Below, piece after piece: positions 50,201-55,344 of a DNA stretch of 64,000 nt. A model generated the notes under the pieces. The model saw nothing but the letters and a program-made list of their open reading frames with translations. It searched no databases and was not told the origin of the DNA. The first letter of the stretch is position 1. The number at the start of each line of letters is the position of its first letter. The DNA is from Brugia malayi (lineage: Eukaryota; Nematoda; Chromadorea; Rhabditida; Onchocercidae): assembly GCF_000002995.4 (NCBI RefSeq), contig NW_025062479.1:23423721-23487720 (forward strand), written 5' to 3'. A program made the position numbers and the translations under genes.

Positions 50201-52822
50201 TAAATTAGAAAATTTTTGTTAATTTTTTTTTTTCTTAAAATTTTTTAATTTTTCCTAACAATAATTTATTTTTATTTTTTAAAAAATTATCCCAATTTTT
50301 TGTTTTTCTTTTTTTTTATTTGGTCTAAAATTGACAAATTTTTTTTTCTCTTTTTTTTTATTAATTATTTGATGCAAGTAAAAGTTAAATTTGAAAAAGA
50401 TAGAAATTAAATTGTACTGAAGAAAAAAAAATTTTTTTTCTCATATTTAAATTAAAAATTTAAATTAGTATAAATTTTTAGCATACTGAAAATGGTGGTA
50501 TTGATTGGTCGAAATTTGATGAAATGAAAAAAATTGAGGAAACATTGAGAGATGAAAAAAGTAAGGTGGAATGGCGATTAGGTGAAGTAACACAATATTG
50601 GAATGATGCAAAATGGAAGTATGACTTATTCAATAATTAAATAATTAATTAATTAATTAAATGGTTAACTTACAAGAATGAATAATTGGCTTCATTAATT
50701 TTATTAAGTGCAAATTTTTCATTATTTAATTATTTTTTATTAAAATTTATATTAATTAAATCTGAAGATGATTTGCAAATTACTCAAAAAAACAAAAATT
50801 AATTAAAAATTAAATTTTTAATTATTAAATTAATTCTTATTGATTGCATTTTGTAGTAATCTACAAAAAAAAAAATTAATTCAATTTTATTAATTAAATC
50901 TAAAAATGATTTGCAAATCATCCAAAAAACAAAAACAAAAATTATTTTAAAAATTAATCAAAAATTAAATTCTTAATCATTAAATTAATTCTCATTGATT
51001 ACATTTTGTAGTAATCTACAAAAAAAAAAAAAAATTAATTTATTTTTTGTAATTAAAATTTTTTAATAATTTTAATTTATATTTTATTTAGAATTGGTGA
51101 ATTAGAAGCTGGTATGGCACATAAAGAATGGTTATTGGATCAAGCAAATCAAAAAATATTTGAGTTTGTTTTTTTTTTTTTTTTTATTTTGTTTTTCTGA
51201 CCAATGTAATCAATTAAAATTGATTAAATTTTTTAATTAAATGATGATTAAATTTCAATTTAATTTTATAAAATTCACAATTTTATTTCTTTATTATTTA
51301 TTTATCTGATCAAATTTCAATTTAATTTTATAAAATTTACAATTTTATTTCTTTATTATTCATTTATCTAATCAAATTTCAATTTAATTTTATAAAATTT
51401 ACAATTTTGTTTTTATTAATCTAATCAAATTACAATTTAATTTTATAAAATTTACAATTTTATTTCTTTATTATTTATTTATCTGATCAAATTTCAATTT
51501 AATTTTATAAAATTTACAATTTTATTTCTTTATTATTCATTTATCTAATCAAATTTCAATTTAATTTTATAAAATTTACAATTTTGTTTTTATTAATCTA
51601 ATCAAATTACAATTTAATTTTATAAAATTTACAATTTTATTTCTTTATTATTCATTTATCTAATCAAATTTCTATTTAATTTTATAAAATTTACAATTTT
51701 ATTTCTTTGTTAATCATTTATCTAATCAAATTTCAATTTAATTTTATAAAATTTACAATTTTATTTCTTTATTATTCATTTATCTAATCAAATTTCAATT
51801 TAATTTTATAAAATTTACAATTTTGTTTTTATTAATCTAATCAAATTACAATTTAATTTTATAAAATTTACAATTTTATTTCTTTATTATTCATTTATCT
51901 AATCAAATTTCAATTTAATTTTATAAAATTTACAATTTTGTTTGTTAATCTAATCAAATTTCAATTTAATTTTATAAAATTTACAATTTTATTTCTTTAT
52001 TATCCATTTATCTAATCAAATTTCAATTTAATTTATAAATTTACAATTTTGTTTGTTAATCTAATCAAATTTCAATTTAATTTTATAAAATTTACAATTT
52101 TATTTCTTTATTATTTATTTATTTAATCAAATTTTTTGTATAAATTATTTTGTTACACCGAAAAAAAAAAAGAAAAAGCAAAAAATTTATTTATTTATTT
52201 ATAGATTAGATCAAATGTATCGATTTCGTGATACCACAAAAAATTTCTTAGATGGTACATTTTTAATTAAAAAACAACCCAGTGGTGATCGATATAAATG
52301 GCGTTTAGCAATGTGGTAAAATTATAATTTATTATTTTTCATTTTCATTTTTTTTTTTTTTTTTCAATTTCAATTTTTTGTTTAATTAACAAATTTAATT
52401 TTTAGGAATGAAAGTTCACCAAATGATTTGAAAGATTATCGTCGAATATGGTTTGAAATTAGAGCACCAACAGCTAAAATTGTCTTATTAAGTGTATGTC
52501 TTTTTTTTTTTTTTAAATTAAATTAAATTAATTTTAAATTATTTCAAAAATAATAGAAGTTTTTTTTTTTTTATTTTATTTAATATAAGAGTAAATAATT
52601 GAAATTTGAAAATATTTTTAGGCAAGTTTTGTTAGTTGGGAATGTTTTCTTCTATGTCAACAATTGGACAACGATTGTAATCGATTTGGTGTTTGGATTG
52701 ATATACCACCTGGACGATATGAATTTTTGTTTATTGTTGATGGACAATGGACAATAAGTGATAACTATGAAATTTGTTGGAATGAGCATGGAACGCATAA
52801 TAATTGGCGAAATGTTGATTAA
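12608..52822 (+). CDS. TDP-43-NTD-like / repeated coiled coil / glycogen-binding-module scaffold protein (61 exons)
   Basis: Reading exon by exon gives 61 coding exons whose phases all agree: 6678 nt, 2225 residues and TAA at 52820-52822. Residues 17-88 resemble the N-terminal domain of TDP-43. Residues about 200-2090 are Glu/Lys/Asn/Gln/Leu-rich coiled coil containing some 14-16 copies of a W-x-L-G-E-Y/H-R/Q-Q-W-L-x-D-A-N-x-R motif. Residues 2145-2225 resemble the CBM48 glycogen-binding module of AMPK beta. There is no signal peptide, membrane segment, RRM or kinase domain, so a cytosolic scaffold is likely. The plant PTST proteins (coiled coil plus CBM48, binding starch) are the closest layout I know. 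The main doubt is the exon 10-11 junction. Exon 10 runs into an in-frame TAA at 20734, AATAAA lies at 20809, and the exon 11 acceptor (TTTGAG) is weak. Two genes, 12608-20736 and about 21069-52822, would also fit. Introns run from 58 bp to 3.9 kb. Confidence 0.65.
12870..13640. repeat. Intron 1 tandem array with paired GATA palindromes, 7 copies
   Basis: Units of 115-122 bp fill intron 1. Each contains GTTATCAGTGATAAG, a perfect inverted pair of GATA sites around one G, at 12911, 13026, 13141, 13262 and 13621, with mutated versions at 13384 and 13506. The last copy stops about 20 bases before the exon 2 acceptor at 13656. Confidence 0.9.
14520..14895. repeat. Tandem repeat in intron 3, 3 copies
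   Basis: Blocks containing TGTAAAATTAATTAATATTA and ATCACTTTGCTATCATTTTA recur three times, at roughly 115-120 bp spacing. Confidence 0.8.
15022..15137. repeat. 29-bp tandem array, 4 copies
   Basis: CACTTTGATCAATGTTTTAA followed by TGATTTTAT repeats four times, almost without change, in intron 3. Confidence 0.95.
16430..16880. repeat. About 110-bp tandem repeat, 4 copies
   Basis: In intron 3. Each copy holds TTTAAATCATCATTTTTTTC, then CTTGATTTTAATTAGTATTG and a T-rich end. Confidence 0.9.
17395..18110. repeat. About 145-bp tandem repeat in intron 4, 5 copies
   Basis: Each copy has TTTTTTATTTAAATTAAAAT, TCATTTTTTCTTGGTTTTTG and AATATATTTGAATTAAAA. The first begins just after the exon 4 donor. 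Confidence 0.9.
18250..20727 (+). CDS. Exons 5-10: linker and start of coiled coil (residues 122-275)
   Basis: Exons are 18250-18299, 18571-18702, 18932-19008, 19640-19664, 19861-19910 and 20604-20727. The linker is polar, Ser- and Glu-rich and probably disordered. Exon 6 has an exact 18-bp tandem duplication (18621-18638 and 18639-18656) giving SLEAQI twice. Its start may instead be 18565, since TTTAAG occurs twice in a row and both keep the frame. Exons 9-10 start the coil with KIKELEIMLDDERNKAQ. Exon 10 uses donor ATT|GTACAT; without splicing the frame ends at TAA 20734-20736, leaving a 277-residue product. This is where a separate first gene might end. Confidence 0.7.
20734..20814 (+). 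terminator. Possible early 3' end of the plus-strand gene
   Basis: An in-frame TAA sits two codons beyond the exon 10 donor, and AATAAATAAATA starts at 20809. Together they could end a short transcript encoding the N-terminal module plus a short coil. This would be either an isoform or a separate upstream gene. AATAAA is frequent by chance in DNA this AT-rich. Confidence 0.3.
21058..26568 (+). CDS. Exons 11-20: first coiled-coil W-motif units (residues 276-668)
   Basis: Exons are 21058-21200, 22182-22298, 22645-22785, 23067-23177, 23388-23528, 24541-24646, 24777-24871, 25861-26004, 26263-26350 and 26474-26568. W-motif exons end in WSLGEYKQWLNDANER (exon 11), WYLGEHQHWLQDANAR (13), a worn EEYKVCLENATKR (15) and WTFAEYKHWLQNLKKR (18). 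Exon 11 has the weak acceptor TTTGAG. Its 47 residues nevertheless match exon 13 in length and in the K-N-D-x-I-x-x-L spacing, which supports the chosen boundary. If a second gene begins here, ATG at 21069 is its likely start. Exon 12 is unusually rich in GACGT words (DDVTHRFHDVERRLLDV). Confidence 0.8.
21235..21985. repeat. Intron 11 repeats carrying GGCGCAATTGTCC
   Basis: Four or five copies of a block of roughly 120-165 bp. Each has GGCGCAATTGTCCAATGTAT followed by CGTTTAG and AT-rich TAATAATATTATTATTATA. The GC-bearing core is the best conserved part. Confidence 0.85.
22800..22925. repeat. About 56-bp duplication in intron 13
   Basis: TAATTTTAAATTATTTAAAA with a following poly-A and TTTTTGTTGTA occurs twice, with a third partial copy. 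Confidence 0.8.
23529..23790. repeat. (TTTG/TTTA)n microsatellite starting at the exon 15 donor
   Basis: The intron begins GTTTGTTTATTTGTTT, and the tetranucleotide run continues for about 260 bp with scattered C changes. All three frames stay open and read as hydrophobic Phe/Leu/Cys repeats. None is a gene. Confidence 0.95.
25300..25520. repeat. About 67-bp tandem repeat in intron 17, 3-4 copies
   Basis: ACTGATATGATAATTATTAC and AACGCTCTACAAAATTACTT recur together. The copies are almost identical. Confidence 0.9.
26676..32054 (+). CDS. Exons 21-30: two complete five-exon coiled-coil units (residues 669-1043)
   Basis: Exons are 26676-26816, 27233-27322, 27654-27794, 28560-28633, 28937-29015, 29292-29432, 30792-30881, 31096-31236, 31420-31558 and 31966-32054. 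Lengths 141-90-141-74-79 and 141-90-141-139-89 show the higher-order unit. W-motifs are WILGEHRQWLTDAKKK (21), WNFNEKQQQLKDANNR (23), WSLGEYRQWLHDSKNR (26) and LSLGEHQQWLQNANQR (28). For exon 21 I chose the TATTTCAG acceptor because it restores the 141-nt length; 26691 is an alternative. For exon 25 the frame requires the GGAAG acceptor (start 28937), not the CAG four bases earlier. Confidence 0.85.
27781..28105. repeat. About 148-bp duplication including the end of exon 23
   Basis: The last codons of exon 23 with its donor (GATGCTAATAATAGGTTCAT) recur at 27929 as GATGTTAATAATAGGTTCAT. The rest of the unit, including GCGCAATTGT and TAAATGACTGATTTATTGTC, follows in both copies. Confidence 0.9.
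29560..30290. repeat. About 96-bp tandem repeat in intron 26, 7 copies
   Basis: Each copy contains GTGATAATCATTTGATATCT, AATGATATGATAAGCTAAT, ACTCCATGCACTGATTCAAC and CTTCTATATCACCTGGTA. Some copies lack the CATGCACTGATTC piece. Confidence 0.9.
31575..31860. repeat. About 200-bp duplication in intron 29
   Basis: TTAATTAAAACTTCATTCCT with ACAATAAACACTTTTTAATT occurs near 31600 and, slightly diverged, near 31795. The first copy starts within about 40 bases of the exon 29 donor. Confidence 0.75.
32398..32480 (+). pseudogene. Decayed copy of exon 31
   Basis: The intron just before exon 31 holds a degenerate copy of its first half. It reads NEILQHILHNKNLCIDKILCN, cut here to NEILQHILHNKNLCIDKI, against NENLRELLNDKNACIDNL in exon 31. 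Similarity extends upstream through the acceptor region, where TTTTAGTTATCTG has become TTATTTCTG, so the AG is gone. The W-motif half is missing. This looks like a tandem exon duplication that was lost. Confidence 0.75.
32530..37067 (+). CDS. Exons 31-40: coiled-coil units (residues 1043-1435)
   Basis: Exons are 32530-32670, 32906-33022, 33528-33668, 33774-33806, 33865-34042, 34180-34268, 35209-35358, 35704-35799, 36641-36773 and 36970-37067. W-motifs are WSLGEHRQWLRDCNDR (31), WKLGEHCQLLQDANNR (33) and WFLGEERQRTKDANER (37). Exon 34 has only 33 nt, and the intron after it is the smallest in the gene (58 bp, 33807-33864). Exon 35 (178 nt) carries an acidic, less coiled insert. Exon 37 is 150 nt and its motif has lost the second Trp. 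Confidence 0.85.
34500..35110. repeat. Diverged repeat in intron 36, 3 copies
   Basis: Three copies, roughly 200-240 bp apart, of a block containing AAGTAACATTTTTT, CTCAAATACTGTAATATGTA, ATACTGTAAC and a CAGTATGCGAAGTATGC-like end. TACTGTA and TACAGTA words appear in both orientations. Confidence 0.7.
37346..46471 (+). CDS. Exons 41-49: divergent coiled-coil section (residues 1436-1755)
   Basis: Exons are 37346-37477, 37769-37864, 39059-39143, 39258-39325, 39861-39998, 40446-40511, 41456-41563, 45492-45660 and 46374-46471. Exon 41 keeps LQLSEHCEWLRNANNR. Exon 47 ends EQNLKEANVR, a worn version. Exons 45 and 48 are plain heptad sequence without the Trp motif. The intron after exon 47 (41564-45491) is the longest in the gene; I found no exon inside it, and the phase fits direct joining. 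Confidence 0.8.
38100..38880. repeat. About 125-bp tandem repeat in intron 42, 6 copies
   Basis: Units built from ATTGAAATATGAAATTAAAG, TTACTTAAACTTAAAATATG, a T-rich stretch, and AATATATAATATATTAATAT. Later copies vary in length. Confidence 0.9.
39733..39855. repeat. (ATT)n-type microsatellite ending at the exon 45 acceptor
   Basis: About 120 bp of TTA/ATT with ACT, GCT and AGT changes. It runs straight into TATATTTTAG, so it supplies the pyrimidine tract of the splice site. The poly-Leu frame is repeat-derived. Confidence 0.95.
40763..40841. repeat. Long poly-T tracts
   Basis: Two T runs of more than 30 bases, separated by AAAAATG, in the intron after exon 46. Their exact length is likely to vary or to be a sequencing artefact. 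Confidence 0.9.
41575..41850. repeat. 39-bp tandem array in intron 47, 7 copies
   Basis: TTAACTGTCATATGCTTATT followed by TAAAAATTAACTTAGGTAA, seven times, beginning about 10 bases after the exon 47 donor. Confidence 0.95.
43265..43580. repeat. About 29-bp tandem array in intron 47, 11 copies
   Basis: CTGATTCTAACTTATCACAA followed by AGTATTCCT or AGTGTTCCT or ATATTCCT. The variants alternate in a three-unit pattern. A looser region with TTTACCTGTT and TGCACTTT words follows, to about 43900. Confidence 0.95.
44920..45235. repeat. Composite array in intron 47
   Basis: TACTTTACTTCATGAATAAG and TTATAAGTAATCAAAAGG alternate with a shorter form lacking TTATAAG, about eight units in all. Confidence 0.9.
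46745..46830. repeat. About 47-bp duplication of the exon 50 acceptor region
   Basis: TTATTAAAATAATTTAAAAT through AAATTTCAG occurs twice in tandem. The upstream copy ends AAATTTCAGAATTT. The downstream copy ends AAATTTCAGAAATTT, which is the exon 50 acceptor plus the first exon bases. Confidence 0.85.
46826..51163 (+). CDS. Exons 50-58: last coiled-coil section (residues 1756-2093)
   Basis: Exons are 46826-46966, 47199-47324, 47472-47535, 47644-47739, 48470-48530, 49287-49390, 49905-50114, 50482-50618 and 51092-51163. Exon 50 has the canonical 141 nt and WNLGEYRQWLTDANNK. Exon 57 keeps WRLGEVTQYWNDAKWK and exon 58 WLLDQANQK. Exon 56 (210 nt) is different: Arg/Glu-rich with much higher GC at third positions (GEEIWLAKERVANQERE, LQDLHGQCTWLRDENARLQ). 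It looks like a continuous, strongly conserved coil. Exons 54-55 are a short Ser/Thr/Gly-rich break. Confidence 0.85.
50790..51040. repeat. About 130-bp duplication in intron 57
   Basis: GATTTGCAAATTACTC-like sequence, TTAAATTAATTCTTATTGAT and TTTTGTAGTAATCTACAAAA occur twice. TTTTGTAG-TAA-TCTACAAAA is itself an inverted repeat. Confidence 0.85.
51225..52135. repeat. Large tandem array filling intron 58
   Basis: About 15 copies of AATCAAATTTCAATTTAATT followed by TTATAAAATTTACAATTTT. Spacers alternate between a longer form (ATTTCTTTATTATTCATTTATCT, here split) and a shorter GTTTTTATT form, giving units of about 65 and 52 bp. The order is partly regular, pointing to duplication of multi-unit blocks. 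Confidence 0.95.
52205..52822 (+). CDS. Exons 59-61: AMPK-beta-like glycogen-binding module (residues 2093-2225)
   Basis: Exons are 52205-52315, 52406-52493 and 52622-52822. From residue 2145 the sequence reads WFEIRAPTAKIVLLSASF, then SWEC, then WIDIPPGRYEFLFIVDGQW, then GTHNNWRNVD at the C terminus. This matches the AMPK beta CBM48 fold (I-x-x-P-E/P-G-x-x-x-Y-x-F-x-V-D-G-Q-W and GTxNN). The aromatic pair that stacks on glucose is present (Trp2165 for Trp100, Trp2202 for Trp133), as are Thr2217 and Asn2219 (Thr148, Asn150). Lys126 is replaced by Leu2195 and Leu146 by His2215. Numbering of the AMPK residues is from memory. AMPK beta's alpha/gamma-binding C-terminal domain is absent: the protein ends right after the module. 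Confidence 0.85.
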
Positions 52823-53300
52823 AATATAAATTTAAAATTTAAAAAAAAAAAAAAAATTCTTCTTGAAAAGAAATGAAAATTAATTTAAAAAATAAAAATT
52901 CAATCATTTAATTTCAAATTTTTTCTTCTAAAAAAAAAAAAAAATGAAAATTTTGATTTGAAAAAATGAAAATAAATTTGAAAAAGAAATGAAATGAAAA
53001 ATGATTTTAAAATAAAAAATTCAATTATTTAATTGAAGAAAAAATAAAAAAAAAAGGGAAAAGAAAAAGAGAAAAGTATTTCTTTCCTCCCTCTCTCTCC
53101 CTCCCTCTCTCTCTCTCTCTTGAAACATTTCTTTGCAAACTTTTTTCTCTTTCTCTTTCTCTTTCTCTTTTATAAATGATATTTGCTTCATTTTTTTTTT
53201 TTTTGTTTTTTTCACTGTATTTGTCAAAACAAAAAGAAAAAAAAAAGAATTTTGGTGACAATTTCTTTTTTTGGTGACAATTTCTCTTTTTTTTTTTTTT
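52823..53300 (+). other. 3' untranslated region of the plus-strand gene
   Basis: A/T-rich sequence after the TAA. Candidate polyadenylation signals AATAAA lie at 52891-52896 and 52971-52976. A CT-rich run follows at 53085-53170. No open frame here has coding character; the minus-strand frames are Lys/Glu/Arg low complexity. Confidence 0.5.
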
Positions 53301-53469
53301 TTTTTTTACAAGAATGTGAATAAGTGCAATTAATGATTTATGATTTTTTCAATGGTATAATTAATAATTAAATTAATTATTATTTTATATTATTTTGCAT
53401 AAATTTAGCTTAATGAGAATTGCATTGATATTTGATAAGGGAAATGATAAAGATAATGATTATGATTGA

Positions 53470-54590
53470 TAATGAATGATAATTTATGATGATAACAAGT
53501 GATAAGTCTATTTCTTATTTTAAAAAGCAGGAATTTGTCATTATTTCAATGATAATTGATAGAAATGAATAAGCGAATTAATTAATTAGTCATTACTAAT
53601 TAAACAAAATTTTATGATTATATGATAATTGATAACAAATGATAATTTATGATGATAACAAATGATAAGTCTATTTCTTATTTTAAAAAGCAGGAATTTG
53701 TCATTATTTCAATGATAATTGATAGAAATGAATAAGTGAATTAATTAATTAGTCATTACTAATTAAACAAAATTTTATGATAACATGATAATTGATAACA
53801 AATGATAATTTATGATGATAACAAATGATAAGTCTATTTCTTATTTTAAAAAGCAGGAATTTGTCATTATTTCAATGATAATTGATAGAAATGAATAAGC
53901 GAATTAATTAATTAGTCATTACTAATTAAACAAAATTTTATGATTATATGATAATTGATAACAAATGATAATTTATGATGATAACAAATGATAAGTCTAT
54001 TTCTTATTTTAAAAAGCAGAAATTTGTCATTATTTCAATGATAATTGATAGAAATGAATAAGTGAATTAATTAATTAGTCATTACTAATTAAACAAAATT
54101 TTATGATAATATGATAATTGATAACAAATGATAATTTATGATGATAACAAGTGATAAGTCTATTTCTTATTTTAAAAAGCAGGAATTTGTCATTATTTCA
54201 ATGATAATTGATAGAAATGAATAAGCGAATTAATTAATTAGTCATTACTAATTAAACAAAATTTATGATTATATGATAATTGATAACAAATGATAATTTA
54301 TGATGATAACAAATGATAAGTCTATTTCTTATTTTAAAAAGCAGAAATTTGTCATTATTTCAATGATAATTGATAGAAATGAATAAGTGAATTAATTAAT
54401 TAGTCATTACTAATTAAACAAAATTTTATGATAATATGATAATTGATAACAAATGATAATTTATGATGATAACAAGTGATAAGTCTATTTCTTGTTTAAA
54501 AAAGCAGAAATTTGTCATTATTTCAATGATAATTGATAGAAATGAATAAGTGAATTAATTAATTAGTCATTACTAATTAAACAAATTTTT
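53470..54590. repeat. 163-bp satellite-like array, 7 copies, between convergent genes
   Basis: GATAAGTCTATTTCTTATTT recurs at 53501, 53664, 53827, 53990, 54153, 54315 and 54478, spacing 163 (once 162). Copies alternate in linked variants (AATAAGCGAA with GATTATATG, against AATAAGTGAA with GATAAnATG). The true unit is therefore a dimer of about 326 bp, a higher-order repeat. Confidence 0.95.
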
Positions 54591-55344
54591 ATCACACATT
54601 AAAATGATACAAATGATAAAGCAGAAAATGTTCAAAAAATAAAACAAAAAAAAAAATTTAAAAAAAAAAAAATTTAACAAAAAAAAAAAGCAAGCAAATG
54701 TTGTAATTGTTTCCGCTTAAATTTAAAAGTAAATTAATTTCTTAAAATTTGAAAAAATAATTAATCCTTCTAAATGCTTCATTTTAATCGATATAACAAA
54801 TTAATGAAATCAAAAAAGTTATTATTATTTTTATTTTCATTTTAAACTATTTTACATTTTATACTATTATCAAACGAAAACGAAATTTAAACTAAAAAAT
54901 TTCTCTGATAATTATTAATTAAAAAAAATAGAATTTTTTAACAAAATTTTTTATTTCATATCATTTTTTCATTTATTGCAATAATTTTTTTTTTTTTTCA
55001 ATCAAAAAATATTTTCAAATAAAGTTTTGAAAAAATTAAAAAAAAAATTTTTTTTGAGAAATTAAATAATCAATTAATTTAAGAAATTAAACAAAAGTTA
55101 AAAGTATTAATTGTCTGAACTTCTTAGCTTCTTTTTTTTTGAGTTTAATTTAATAATAAATTAAATATTGTATTTAAATTTAAATTTAAAAATTGAAATT
55201 TTATTAGAATGTATACTAAAATTACTGATAAACAAAACGCAATTATGTGAGTTTACAGTAGTTAATAAATAAATAAAAAACAAAATTATATTTCTAATTA
55301 AACTTTAAAATTGATTTGACAAAAAAAAAAGTATAAATTATAAA
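54591..55344. other. Intergenic stretch between convergent genes
   Basis: A/T-rich, with poly-A and poly-T runs. It probably contains the 3' end of the minus-strand gene's transcript. I see no exon or structured repeat. Confidence 0.5.

Noticed and set aside
53021..53261. Lys/Glu/Arg-rich minus-strand frames
   Set aside because: They arise from a CT-rich run in the 3' untranslated region.
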